Shown here: positions 26,639-35,273 of the stretch, in pieces
Layout of the letters: every line of letters starts with the position of its first letter
How positions within the stretch are numbered: position 1 is the first letter of the stretch
Source of the DNA: Clostridia bacterium
GTDB lineage: Bacteria; Bacillota; Clostridia; Oscillospirales; Acutalibacteraceae
Length of the DNA stretch: 64,000 bases
Assembly (NCBI GenBank): GCA_900752115.1
Contig: CAADUC010000108.1
Location: 9,329-73,328, forward strand
Reading direction: 5' to 3'
Program-made: the position numbers and the translations under genes
Notes under the pieces: generated by a model
The model's input: only the letters and a program-made list of their open reading frames with translations
Databases searched by the model: none
What the model was told of the DNA's origin: nothing

Positions 26639-27720
26639 AAAACGAGCCTAAAACTCTTGACGAGCTGCTCTCCGGCATCTCGTCCGCCAACGCGGCTGCC
26701 GCCGATGCGTGCCGCCGCCAATGGGATTCCATTGCGAAACCGCTTCAGGGCCTCGGAAAGCTCGAGGAAAGCATCATCCGAATGGCAGGCGCTCTCGGAC
26801 ACGTACCGGAGCCGGGATTTCGCCGCGCGATTTTTGTGTTCTGCGCCGACAACGGCGTGGTAGAGGAAGGCGTGACGCAGACCGACGCTTCCGTAACGAC
26901 CGTCGTCACGCGCAATCTGTGCCGCGGCAAAGCCTGCGTAAGCCTGATGGCGAAATGTGCCGGCGCCGAAGCGATTCCGGTCGACATGGGAATTCGCGAC
27001 AAATTTGAGGATCCCAACCTGATTTCCCGCCGAATCCGTACGTCCACCGGGAATATCGCCAAGGGTCCGGCCATGACGGAGCAGGAAGCCGAGGCCGCAA
27101 TTCTGGCCGGCGCCCGTCTGGCAGGCGAGTGGAAGGAAAAAGGCTACTCCCTCCTCGCGGCGGGTGAAATGGGGATCGGCAACACAACGACGGCGGCCGC
27201 CGTGTGCTGTGCTCTGCTCGGCCTCTCCTCCCGCGAGGCGACGGGACGCGGAGCCGGTCTCTCCGATGAGGGCCTCGCCCGTAAGCGTGAGGCCGTTCAC
27301 CGCGCTCTTGCCGTCAACCATCCCGATCCGACGAAACCGCTCGAGGTGCTCGCGCGCGTCGGCGGACTTGACATTGCCGGCATGACAGGCCTGTTCCTTG
27401 GCGGCGCATACTATCAGATCCCCGTGGTGGTCGATGGATTGATTTCCGGCGCGTCAGCCCTCCTCGCGAAGCGGATGGCTGAGCCTGCGGGAGACTATCT
27501 CATTGCCAGCCACCGCACCGCTGAACCTGCCGGAGAATCCGTACTGCGCGCGCTGCGCCTCTCCGCTCCTCTTGACATGGCGATGCGGCAGGGAGAAGGT
27601 ACGGGAGCCGCCGCTCTTTTCCCGCTTCTCGATCAGGCGCTTGCCGTCTTCTACGGTCTCGGCACCTTTGAACAGAACGGGATGGATGCTTACGTCCCGC
27701 TCGGCGGCGAAAAGCCGTGA
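26635..27720 (+). CDS. cobT: Nicotinate-nucleotide-dimethylbenzimidazole phosphoribosyltransferase CobT
   Basis: CobT activates the lower-ligand base to its alpha-ribotide for cobamide assembly. The 361-residue protein contains KPLQGLGKLEE near the N-terminus, FVFCADNGVVEEGVTQ, the EMGIGNTTTAAAVCCAL stretch and GEGTGAAALFPLLDQAL near the end, all typical of CobT. The base used cannot be told from sequence. It overlaps cbiA and cobU by four bases each. Confidence 0.95.
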   Translation: MKNEPKTLDELLSGISSANAAAADACRRQWDSIAKPLQGLGKLEESIIRMAGALGHVPEPGFRRAIFVFCADNGVVEEGVTQTDASVTTVVTRNLCRGKACVSLMAKCAGAEAIPVDMGIRDKFEDPNLISRRIRTSTGNIAKGPAMTEQEAEAAILAGARLAGEWKEKGYSLLAAGEMGIGNTTTAAAVCCALLGLSSREATGRGAGLSDEGLARKREAVHRALAVNHPDPTKPLEVLARVGGLDIAGMTGLFLGGAYYQIPVVVDGLISGASALLAKRMAEPAGDYLIASHRTAEPAGESVLRALRLSAPLDMAMRQGEGTGAAALFPLLDQALAVFYGLGTFEQNGMDAYVPLGGEKP

Positions 27721-28283
27721 TCGCCCTCGTTTACGGCGGCAGCGCCTGCGGGAAAAGCGCCTGGGCAGAGCGTCTCCTCACTGCCTGTTCCGGTGCACCG
27801 AAATATTATGCCGCGTGCATGGAACCCTTCGGCGAGGAAGCCTTCGAGCGCATCCGCCGCCACCGTGCGATGCGGGCCGGAAAGGGATTTGAAACTGTGG
27901 AAGCACAAAGGGATCTCTCTTCCCTTCCCCTTCCTTCCGGGTGCGCCGTATTGCTTGAATGCCTCGGCACGCTGACAGCCAACGAACTCTTCAGCCCCGG
28001 CGCGTCACCGGAAAGCGCGCTTGTTTCCCTGCGCGATGGGCTTTCCTTCCTTGCCCGGCAGGCTGAAACGCTGGTCGTGGTGGGAAACGACGTCTTCGCG
28101 GACGGGGTTTCCTACGACGAAAGTACACAGACATATCTGCGCGTGCTTGCCGCGGTGCAGCGTGAGCTGGCAGAGCAAGCCGATCTTGTGGCCGAAATTG
28201 TCTGCGGCCTGCCGGTGATTCACAAGGGGTCGCCGGAACAGTTCGGCCTTTCATCCACCGGGAAGGAGATTACCGTCCCATGA
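27717..28283 (+). CDS. cobU: Adenosylcobinamide kinase/guanylyltransferase CobU (divergent C-terminus)
   Basis: CobU phosphorylates adenosylcobinamide and attaches GMP. The P-loop is intact (YGGSACGKSAWAERLL), the guanylylated-His region is present (RIRRHRAMRAGKGFETVE) and VLLECLGTLTANELF matches the family. The usual second-half motif SNEVGxGIVP is replaced by VVGNDVFADGVSYDEST, so this copy is unusual. It has a GTG start overlapping cobT. A separate short gene two places downstream carries the missing motif. Confidence 0.85.
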   Translation: MIALVYGGSACGKSAWAERLLTACSGAPKYYAACMEPFGEEAFERIRRHRAMRAGKGFETVEAQRDLSSLPLPSGCAVLLECLGTLTANELFSPGASPESALVSLRDGLSFLARQAETLVVVGNDVFADGVSYDESTQTYLRVLAAVQRELAEQADLVAEIVCGLPVIHKGSPEQFGLSSTGKEITVP

Positions 28284-29053
28284 TTCACTCTCTGTTGATT
28301 GCTTTTTCTCTCTACTCCGTGCTTCCCATGCCGCGGGCGGAGTGGACCCCCAAAAACATGCGGTACGCCATGTGCTTTCTGCCGCTCGTCGGCCTTGTGA
28401 TCGGCGGGCTTGAAGCGCTGTGGCTTTTCCTCGGCGAGTTGTGGGGGCTGGGGCCTGTCCTGCGCGGAGCAGCGGCAGCTCTGCTTCCGGCCGCCGTCTC
28501 CGGCGGAATTCATCTTGACGGCCTGTGCGACACCTGCGACGCTCTCGGCAGCCACCAGCCGCGCGAGAAAAAGCTCGCGATTCTCAAGGACTCCCATACG
28601 GGCGCGTTTGCCGTCATCGGTCTTGCCGTCTATCTGCTCGCTCTCACCGGCGTACTCTCCGAGCTGCGGTGGAGCCCGAGGGTGGGCATGCTGCTTGCGC
28701 TCTGCTTCCCGCTGAGCCGTATTCTTGGCTCGCTGCTCCTGCTCCTGCTGCCCTGCGCGCGGGAGGACGGCCTTGCCCGGACTTTCTCCGACGCGGCGGA
28801 GCGGCGCTGCACCGTCATCCTTGTCGTGCTCGGCGTTCTCCTTCTGGCAGGAGCCACCGTTCTTTCCCCCGTCTGCGGACTCGTGATGGCCGCGGCGCTC
28901 GTGCTGCTCTTCTTCGCGCTGCGGCGTAAATTCCGGCGGGAATTCGGCGGCGTAACGGGTGATCTGGCCGGTTTCTCCATCGAGCTCGGCGAACTGGCGC
29001 TGGCCGCCGTTTTAATTGTGCTGCAAAAAATTCCGGGAGGTCTTCTCGTATGA
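28280..29053 (+). CDS. cobS: Adenosylcobinamide-GDP ribazoletransferase CobS
   Basis: CobS is the membrane enzyme that joins adenosylcobinamide-GDP and alpha-ribazole. The 257-residue protein has the metal-binding GGIHLDGLCDTCDALGS followed by KLAILKDSHTGAFAVIGL, and about six hydrophobic helices. It is flanked by cobU and the CobU-like gene with four-base overlaps on both sides, which puts the last cobamide steps together. Confidence 0.94.
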   Translation: MIHSLLIAFSLYSVLPMPRAEWTPKNMRYAMCFLPLVGLVIGGLEALWLFLGELWGLGPVLRGAAAALLPAAVSGGIHLDGLCDTCDALGSHQPREKKLAILKDSHTGAFAVIGLAVYLLALTGVLSELRWSPRVGMLLALCFPLSRILGSLLLLLLPCAREDGLARTFSDAAERRCTVILVVLGVLLLAGATVLSPVCGLVMAAALVLLFFALRRKFRREFGGVTGDLAGFSIELGELALAAVLIVLQKIPGGLLV

Positions 29054-29406
29054 TTCTGATTGTCGGAGGCGCGGGCCAGGGCAAGCTGGCCTTCACCATG
29101 GAGCGCTTCGGTTTTTCCGAGGCGGACGCCACGCCGGGAGGACCGGTTTGGAACGCGTTTCACCTTGCGGTGCGCGATTGTCTCCGTGAGGACGGGGACA
29201 TCGCCGCGCTGACGGAAAAAGCCGCGCAAAGCGAAATCGTTCTCTGCGACGAAATCGGCTGCGGCGTTGTTCCAACAGACCGGGAAGAGCGCCGCTGGCG
29301 CGAGGAGACAGGACGCGCGTGCCAAAAGCTGGCGCGGGAAGCTCGGGCCGTCTATCGCGTCGTGTGCGGGATTCCCGTCTGCCTGAAGGGGGAATCCGTA
29401 TGCTGA
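29050..29406 (+). CDS. Short CobU-like protein with degenerate P-loop
   Basis: The 118-residue protein starts MILIVGGAGQGKLAF, where the final Ser/Thr of a Walker A motif is replaced by Leu. Its second half VLCDEIGCGVVPTDREERRW followed by RACQKLAREA and VYRVVCGIPVCLKG closely matches the C-terminal signature of CobU. It lacks the middle part with the guanylylated histidine. It could complement the divergent full-length CobU upstream or act as a regulatory subunit. It overlaps cobS by four bases and cbiB by seven, which implies real translation. Confidence 0.8.
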   Translation: MILIVGGAGQGKLAFTMERFGFSEADATPGGPVWNAFHLAVRDCLREDGDIAALTEKAAQSEIVLCDEIGCGVVPTDREERRWREETGRACQKLAREARAVYRVVCGIPVCLKGESVC

Positions 29407-30380
29407 CGCTCTGCGCCGTGGCGGCGGGCTTCCTGCTCGACCTTCTTTTCGGGGATCCGCATTGGATGCCCCATCCCGTGCGCTGGTTCGGCGCAGCCAT
29501 TGTCCGCCTCGAACCGTTTCTCCGCCGCATTTTTCCTGACACGGCGCGCGGAAAACGTACCGCCGGAGCTGTCCTCGCCGTTTTGCTGCCGCTTCTTGCC
29601 TTCTTGCTCTCTCTCGCCGTCCTGATCGTTTGCCATCTCGTCAGCCCATGGCTGCGCTTTGCGGTGGAAACCTTCTGGTGCTACCAGGTCCTCGCGACGA
29701 AGGCCCTGCGCGTGGAGAGCACAAAAGTACAGCGCGAGCTCGAACGCGGCGACTTACCCGCGGCACGGCGGGCCGTCTCTATGATTGTCGGCCGCGACAC
29801 CGAATGCCTCATGGAGGAGGGCGTGGCGAAGGCCGCTGTGGAAACGGTAGCGGAGAACAGCTCTGACGGTGTGATCGCCCCGCTGTTTTACCTTGCAATC
29901 GGCGGTGCTCCGCTTGGCCTCTGCTACAAGGCCGTCAACACGCTTGACAGCATGGTCGGCTACAAAAACGACAAATATCTGGATTTCGGACGCGCCTCCG
30001 CAAAGCTGGACGACGTATGGAATTTTCTCCCGGCGAGGCTTGCCGCCCTGTGTACCGTTCTGGCTTCCTTCTTCTGCGGCTTTGACGGTAAAAACGGCTG
30101 GCGGATCTTCCGGCGCGATCGCGGAAAAAGCGCCAGTCCGAACTCCGCGCAGACGGAATCCGTCTATGCGGGAGCGCTGGGACTCCAGCTGCTCGGCGAC
30201 GCGGTTTACTTTGGGAAAGTGGTGCACAAGGACTCCATCGGCGATCCCCTGCGCCCCATCGCGCCGTCGGACATCAAACGCGCAAACCGGCTTCTGTATG
30301 CTTCCGCTTTCTGCTTTTTGGTACTGAGTCTTGCGGTGCGCGCCGCGGTCTGGCTTTCGCTGTTTCCCGGTCTTCTCTGA
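29400..30380 (+). CDS. cbiB: Adenosylcobinamide-phosphate synthase CbiB
   Basis: CbiB joins an aminopropanol (phosphate) arm to adenosylcobyric acid at the membrane. The 326-residue protein has the conserved GDPHWMPHPVRWFGAAI at the N-terminus, ETVAENSSDGVIAPLFY and KAVNTLDSMVGYKNDKYL, plus several hydrophobic helices. I place the start at the ATG at 29400, inside the end of the CobU-like gene. After its stop the operon has its first gap (248 bases), with a CAGCCGG/CCGGCTG hairpin that might attenuate transcription. Confidence 0.93.
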   Translation: MLTLCAVAAGFLLDLLFGDPHWMPHPVRWFGAAIVRLEPFLRRIFPDTARGKRTAGAVLAVLLPLLAFLLSLAVLIVCHLVSPWLRFAVETFWCYQVLATKALRVESTKVQRELERGDLPAARRAVSMIVGRDTECLMEEGVAKAAVETVAENSSDGVIAPLFYLAIGGAPLGLCYKAVNTLDSMVGYKNDKYLDFGRASAKLDDVWNFLPARLAALCTVLASFFCGFDGKNGWRIFRRDRGKSASPNSAQTESVYAGALGLQLLGDAVYFGKVVHKDSIGDPLRPIAPSDIKRANRLLYASAFCFLVLSLAVRAAVWLSLFPGLL

Positions 30381-30628
30381 GGCAGCCGGCGCTTTTTCCT
30401 AACCGTGCAGCTTCCGGCTGTCTTTCCGAGGCTCTATGAAGAAACCACATCAGGCTGCTCTGTATGATCCTTATGCATTTTCGGATACCGTAATCAAGAA
30501 TCCATGCTTCCAAAGAAGTAACAATCCCCCTGCGGCACGGCATTCTGCGTCCATCCGCGGCACGGCACGAAGCCAGCCGCTCCGGGCTGCCTGCTCTATC
30601 TGAACCGCATCACCTGGGAGGGAACCTC

Positions 30629-31702
30629 ATGCTTTATCCGCACGGCGGCGACACGCTCTCCTATCAGGAAGCGTACGGCCGCGATCCAATCGATTTTTCC
30701 GCGAACCTGAACCCGCTGGGCACACCGCCCGCTGTTCAGGAAGCAGTTCGCCGCTCGGCCGCCCTCTGCGCCGCCTACCCCGACCCGTTCTGCCGCCGGC
30801 TGCGTCATGCCCTCGCAGAGCACGAAGGCGTCGCTGAGGAATCCGTTCTGCTCGGCAACGGTGCTGCCGATCTGATTTTCCGGTTAGCCTATGCCCTGCG
30901 TCCCACGCGTGCTCTGCTGCTTGCCCCCACCTTCTCCGAATACGAAACAGCGCTTACGGCAGCGGGCTGTTCCTGCTCGTTTTATCCGCTGCGCGAAGAG
31001 GACGGCTTTCGTCTGACAAGCGATTTTCTCTTTCATCTGGCGGACGGATGGGATCTCGTCTTTCTCTGCAATCCGAACAACCCGACCGGACAACCGATTC
31101 CCCGCGACCTGCTCGAGGAAATTCTCCTCCAATGTGAGAAGCGCGGAACGCTTCTGGCTGTCGACGAATGCTTCACCTCCTTCCTCGATGAACCGGATGC
31201 CTATTCCCTGAAACCGTTTCTAGCGGAACATCCGAAGCTTTTCCTGCTTGGAGCGTTCACCAAGCTTTATGCAATGGCCGGACTGCGCCTTGGCTGGTGT
31301 TTTTGCTCCGATCGCGTCCTGCTGGACGAAATGGAACGCTCCGCACAGCCGTGGTCGGTATCCACACCCGCACAGGAAGCAGGCCTTGCGGCGCTCAGCG
31401 AGACAGAGTTTGTGCGGCGCTCACGCGAGCTGGTACGCACACAGCGCGAATGGCTGCGCCGGGAGCTGACGGCGCTCGGAATGCAGGTGTACGGCTCGCA
31501 CGCCAACTACATGTTCTTCCGCTCCCCTGTCACAGATCTCGGGGAAATGCTCAAGCAAGATGGAATCCTTCTGCGCTCGTGCGCAAACTACCGCGCGCTC
31601 GGGCCGGATTACTATCGTGCGGCGGTGCGTCTGCCGCAGGAAAACGAGGCGCTTATCCGGGCCATGCGGCATTGCCTCGGGAACGGGGACAACACACCAT
31701 GA
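30629..31702 (+). CDS. cobD: L-threonine-O-3-phosphate decarboxylase CobD
   Basis: This pyridoxal-phosphate enzyme makes (R)-1-aminopropan-2-ol phosphate, the arm that CbiB attaches. The 357-residue protein begins MLYPHGGDTLSYQEAYG, and FSANLNPLGTPPAV is a typical CobD mark. The cofactor-binding Lys is expected at 212 in GAFTKLYAMAGLRLGW, and CNPNNPTG is present. It resembles histidinol-phosphate aminotransferase, but the opening and the context decide for CobD. Its last codons overlap the amidase gene as ATGA. Confidence 0.92.
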   Translation: MLYPHGGDTLSYQEAYGRDPIDFSANLNPLGTPPAVQEAVRRSAALCAAYPDPFCRRLRHALAEHEGVAEESVLLGNGAADLIFRLAYALRPTRALLLAPTFSEYETALTAAGCSCSFYPLREEDGFRLTSDFLFHLADGWDLVFLCNPNNPTGQPIPRDLLEEILLQCEKRGTLLAVDECFTSFLDEPDAYSLKPFLAEHPKLFLLGAFTKLYAMAGLRLGWCFCSDRVLLDEMERSAQPWSVSTPAQEAGLAALSETEFVRRSRELVRTQREWLRRELTALGMQVYGSHANYMFFRSPVTDLGEMLKQDGILLRSCANYRALGPDYYRAAVRLPQENEALIRAMRHCLGNGDNTP

Positions 31703-32601
31703 AAAACCAGCTTGTCGTTTCTGTCGTTCAGAAAGCACGGGAACCGTATGATCGGGAAGAAAATACCCGGCGCGGACTTCTCTGCATGGAGCAAGCCAAG
31801 GCATTGGGAGCCGACCTGGTTCTGTTTCCCGAGTGCTGGATCACAGGTTACGAATTTCCGGATTTTGACGACAACATTTCCATCGGAGATATCGAGAAAA
31901 CCGAAGCTTTTCAGGTATGGGCCTCTTCCGCCCTGGAAAAGGACGATCCGCATTTGCTTGCCTTCCGGGAAAAAGCAAAGGAGCTTCACATGGGAGTCAT
32001 TGTCACAGGCTTCACCAGAGGGCTCCGAAGACCGCGAAACACCGCCTGGCTCATTGGACGCGGCGGCGAAATCCTGCTGACCTACCATAAAGTGCATACA
32101 TGTGATTTTGCCGGCGAACGAATGCTGGAAAGCGGAGAGGAATTTTTTGTGGCTGAATTTGACGGCGTAAAAATCGGCGTCATGATCTGCTACGATCGGG
32201 AATATCCCGAAAGCGCCCGTGTTTTGATGCTGAAAGGGGCGGAAATCATTCTGGTGCCCAACGACTGCTCTGAAATGGAGCACCGCGTCAACGTGATCTC
32301 CACCCGCGCCTACGAAAACATGACGGGAATCGCAATGGCCAATCCTCCCGGAATGAAAAAGGGACGCTCCTGCGCTTTCAGTCCCATCATCTGGGATCAT
32401 GACGGAAGCCGCGACAACCGGCTCTTCATCGCCGGAGAGGAAGAAGGAATTTTTCCCGCGGTCTTTGATCTCGATGCGATTCGTGAATACCGCAGCCATG
32501 AGATGATGGGAAATACCTTCCGCAAAGTCAAGGCTTACGGCCCGCTCCTGGAGGAGAAGATCGAACCTCCCTTTATACGGAGACATCAGCAGCCGAAATA
32601 A
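31699..32601 (+). CDS. Nitrilase-superfamily carbon-nitrogen hydrolase
   Basis: The 300-residue protein has the nitrilase catalytic triad: Glu45 in LFPECW, Lys131 in YHKVHT and Cys164 in MICYDREYP. Members cleave amides, nitriles or carbamoyl groups with thiol chemistry in the cytoplasm. The substrate is unknown; N-carbamoyl-amine or omega-amide hydrolysis is likely on family grounds. It starts at an ATG overlapping the cobD stop, which means it is translated with the cobamide genes, although no B12 step needs such an enzyme. The open frame extends upstream inside cobD, but that part is shadow. Confidence 0.88.
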   Translation: MKNQLVVSVVQKAREPYDREENTRRGLLCMEQAKALGADLVLFPECWITGYEFPDFDDNISIGDIEKTEAFQVWASSALEKDDPHLLAFREKAKELHMGVIVTGFTRGLRRPRNTAWLIGRGGEILLTYHKVHTCDFAGERMLESGEEFFVAEFDGVKIGVMICYDREYPESARVLMLKGAEIILVPNDCSEMEHRVNVISTRAYENMTGIAMANPPGMKKGRSCAFSPIIWDHDGSRDNRLFIAGEEEGIFPAVFDLDAIREYRSHEMMGNTFRKVKAYGPLLEEKIEPPFIRRHQQPK

Positions 32602-32690
32602 CGCGGAAAACTGCGGCTGCGCCGCGGCTATCTTCTTCCCTGAGAAAGTTCCCCTTTCAACCCCATCCTATCCCGAGGAGGAAACCAGCA

Positions 32691-34196
32691 ATGGCAAAGG
32701 CAATCATGATTCAGGGAACCGCCTCGAATTCCGGCAAGAGCTTTCTTGCCGCGGCGCTCTGCCGGATTTTCCGGCAGGACGGTCTGCGGGCGGCTCCGTT
32801 TAAAAGTCAGAATATGGCACTCAACTCGTTTATCACACGCGAGGGTCTTGAAATGGGACGCGCGCAGGTGATGCAGGCCGAGGCGGCGGGTATCGAACCG
32901 TCCGTGCGCATGAACCCCATCCTTCTCAAGCCGACGAGCGATATGGGCAGCCAGGTGATCGTCAACGGCGAAGTCCGCGGCGTGATGCGCGCCGCCGACT
33001 ATTTCCGCTACAAGAAGGAATTGATTCCGGACATTCTGCAGGCATACGAGTCCCTTGCAGCAGAGTACGACGTAATCGTGCTCGAAGGCGCAGGCAGCCC
33101 CGCGGAGATCAATCTCAAGGACGGCGATATCGTCAACATGGGCATGGCGCGGATGGCCCACGCTCCCGTCCTGCTCGCAGGGGATATTGACCGCGGCGGC
33201 GTGTTTGCCAGCCTGTACGGCACCGTTGCCCTCCTCGATCAGGCAGAGCAGGATCAAATCGCCGGACTTGTCATCAACAAATTCCGCGGAGATCCTGCGA
33301 TTCTGCGTCCCGGTCTCTCTCAGCTCGAAGCACTGACAGGCAAACCGGTGCTCGGCGTGATCCCGATGCTGCCCGTGGAGCTCGATGACGAAGACAGCCT
33401 GTCCTCCCGCCTCCAGACAGGGGCCGGATCCGGGCCGGTGGACGTGGCCGTCATCCGTCTGCCGCGTCTTTCGAATTTCACCGACTTTATTCCGCTCGAA
33501 CAGGAGCCGCTTCTGACGGTACGGTATGTGACCAGCCGTTCGCAGCTCGGCGCACCGGATCTCATTGTGCTGCCGGGAACCAAAAATACGATGGCCGACC
33601 TTCTCTGGCTGCGTCAAACCGGACTGGAGGGAGCTATTCAGCGGCTGGCCGCATCCGGAACACCGGTACTCGGCGTCTGCGGCGGCTATCAGATGCTCGG
33701 CGAACGTCTCTCCGATCCCGACGGAGCGGAGGAAGGCGGCGAGCTTCGCGGTATGGGTCTGCTCCCGACACAGACTATTTTCCGTCCGCAGAAAACACGG
33801 ACACAGGCCGTCGGCCTTACAGGGGATCTGCCCGGCTTCTTCTCCTGCCTCTCCTCCCTCTCCCTGACAGGATATGAGATTCACATGGGCAAAACATCGT
33901 ATACCGCTCCTGTTTCTCCCTTCTGCACCCTGACTCCGCTCGGAGAAGAACCGAAGGAAGACGGTGCGGTCGTCGGAAACGTCTGCGGCACCTATCTGCA
34001 CGGCCTCTTCGATGAAGGGGCTGCCCACACGCTTGCCCGCGCGCTGGCTGCGAAAAAGGGAATTACCGTCGGGGAGGACGGGCCGCAGCGCAGTCTGGCT
34101 GCTTTCAAAGAGGAGCAATACAACCTCCTCGCGGACGGCGTGCGGCAGAACCTCGACATGGACGCCATCTATCGAATCCTAGAGCGAAACGTGTAG
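32691..34196 (+). CDS. cbiP: Cobyric acid synthase CbiP
   Basis: CbiP (CobQ) amidates the b, d, e and g side chains of adenosylcobyrinate diamide with glutamine and ATP. The 501-residue protein has a P-loop start (IMIQGTASNSGKSFLAAAL), the GDIDRGGVFASLYGT stretch and a C-terminal glutaminase domain with VLGVCGGYQMLGERL. GAGGAGGAAA is placed before the ATG. It follows the amidase gene by 89 bases. Confidence 0.95.
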   Translation: MAKAIMIQGTASNSGKSFLAAALCRIFRQDGLRAAPFKSQNMALNSFITREGLEMGRAQVMQAEAAGIEPSVRMNPILLKPTSDMGSQVIVNGEVRGVMRAADYFRYKKELIPDILQAYESLAAEYDVIVLEGAGSPAEINLKDGDIVNMGMARMAHAPVLLAGDIDRGGVFASLYGTVALLDQAEQDQIAGLVINKFRGDPAILRPGLSQLEALTGKPVLGVIPMLPVELDDEDSLSSRLQTGAGSGPVDVAVIRLPRLSNFTDFIPLEQEPLLTVRYVTSRSQLGAPDLIVLPGTKNTMADLLWLRQTGLEGAIQRLAASGTPVLGVCGGYQMLGERLSDPDGAEEGGELRGMGLLPTQTIFRPQKTRTQAVGLTGDLPGFFSCLSSLSLTGYEIHMGKTSYTAPVSPFCTLTPLGEEPKEDGAVVGNVCGTYLHGLFDEGAAHTLARALAAKKGITVGEDGPQRSLAAFKEEQYNLLADGVRQNLDMDAIYRILERNV

Positions 34197-34502
34197 CTGG
34201 TATTTTTCACCTCTCATTTTCATCGTCCCTTTTTCCATCGACACCGCGCGGAAACGTCAAACATTCTTTGCGCGATACTGCCTTAACAATTGCTCTGATT
34301 TCCCGGCCTCGACTGTGACTCTCGCTCTTTGAGGCAAAAAGAGTCCACGCGTCCGGTCTTACCGGGATTTTTTCTGCCGTTCACTACGGAGGCCGACAGG
34401 GAACAAGAACCGGAGCCAGAAAATACATTTCATTCAGGAAAGGCGGCCGTTTTCTCTCCCTGCCTTCGGCGTGGAACAACAGCGGCCGGTATGGTGATCT
34501 TT
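34197..34502 (+). other. Gap inside the cobalamin operon with a weak terminator-like hairpin
   Basis: No gene is seen in these 306 bases. A CCGGT-CTT-ACCGG hairpin followed by a T-rich run lies at 34352-34373 and may lower expression of cbiC. A CTCTTT/AAAGAG stem precedes it. I looked for a second B12 box and did not find one. The cbiC frame is open through part of the gap but without a ribosome site. Confidence 0.45.
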
Positions 34503-35153
34503 ATGGAGCATCAGAAAACGGGCGGCTTTGTGACGCGGCCCGAAGACATTGAAAAGCAGAGCTTCGCTACCATCACACGCGAGCTCGGCGATCTCGTTCT
34601 GCCCGACGACATTGCGCCCGTTGTCAAGCGTGTGATCCATACGTCCGCTGATTTTGACTATGTGCGCACACTTCGCTTTTCCCCGGACGCGGTCCGTCTG
34701 GGAATGGAAGCACTCAGGAACGGAGCCACGATTGTCACTGATACCAACATGGCGCTCGCCGGTATCAGCAAACCGTCGCTCTCGAAACTCGGCGCAAAAG
34801 CCGTCTGTCTGATGGCAGATCCCGAAGTGGCCGCTCTCGCGCGGGAACGCGGTACCACACGTGCCGTCATCTCCATGGAAAAAGCATCAGAGCTACCCGG
34901 TCCGCTGATTTTTGCCATCGGCAACGCCCCCACGGCTTTGATCCGGCTCCATGAGCTGACCGAGGAGGGACGTGTTTCCCCCGCTCTTGTCATCGGCGTG
35001 CCGGTCGGCTTTGTCAATGTTGTTGAGAGCAAGGAGCTCTTCCTCTCCTCCACCGTGCCGCACATTATCGCTGAGGGACGCAAGGGAGGCAGCAATGTCG
35101 CCGCCGCTATCTGCAACGCGCTTCTCTATGAGGCTGTCGGAAGAAAACTGTAA
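34503..35153 (+). CDS. cbiC: Cobalt-precorrin-8 methylmutase CbiC
   Basis: CbiC moves a methyl group from C11 to C12 to make cobyrinate. The 216-residue protein has the catalytic-His motif RVIHTSADFDYVRTLRF, TDTNMALAGISK and the C-terminal GVPVGFVNVVESKELF with EGRKGGSNVAAA. I chose the ATG at 34503 (MEHQKTGGF) with GGTGAT six bases upstream; an ATG at 34491 is possible. It is the last gene of the locus and is followed by a strong terminator. Confidence 0.94.
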   Translation: MEHQKTGGFVTRPEDIEKQSFATITRELGDLVLPDDIAPVVKRVIHTSADFDYVRTLRFSPDAVRLGMEALRNGATIVTDTNMALAGISKPSLSKLGAKAVCLMADPEVAALARERGTTRAVISMEKASELPGPLIFAIGNAPTALIRLHELTEEGRVSPALVIGVPVGFVNVVESKELFLSSTVPHIIAEGRKGGSNVAAAICNALLYEAVGRKL

Positions 35154-35200
35154 GAGGGCTTCCGGACTTTTCCGCCAATCCCCCCTCCCCCCTATAAACG

Positions 35201-35254
35201 AAAAACCAGCCGCTGTACACCGGAATGATTCCGGGTACAGCGGCTGGTTTTGTT
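35201..35254. terminator. Bidirectional terminator after the cobalamin operon
   Basis: AACCAGCCGCTGTAC pairs with GTACAGCGGCTGGTT around an inner CCGGAA/TTCCGG stem, with A and T runs on the two sides. It can end both cbiC and the convergent ABC-transporter transcript. Confidence 0.9.
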
Positions 35255-35273
35255 TGGATCTGCGAACGCGTGT

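Noticed and set aside
30381-30628. Possible small gene or tRNA in the cbiB-cobD gap
   Set aside because: No cloverleaf and no frame with a ribosome site was found; only a weak CAGCCGG/CCGGCTG hairpin.
34197-34502. Possible second cobalamin riboswitch before cbiC
   Set aside because: An AGCCAGAA stretch occurs, but the rest of the B12 box and the upstream core motifs are missing.
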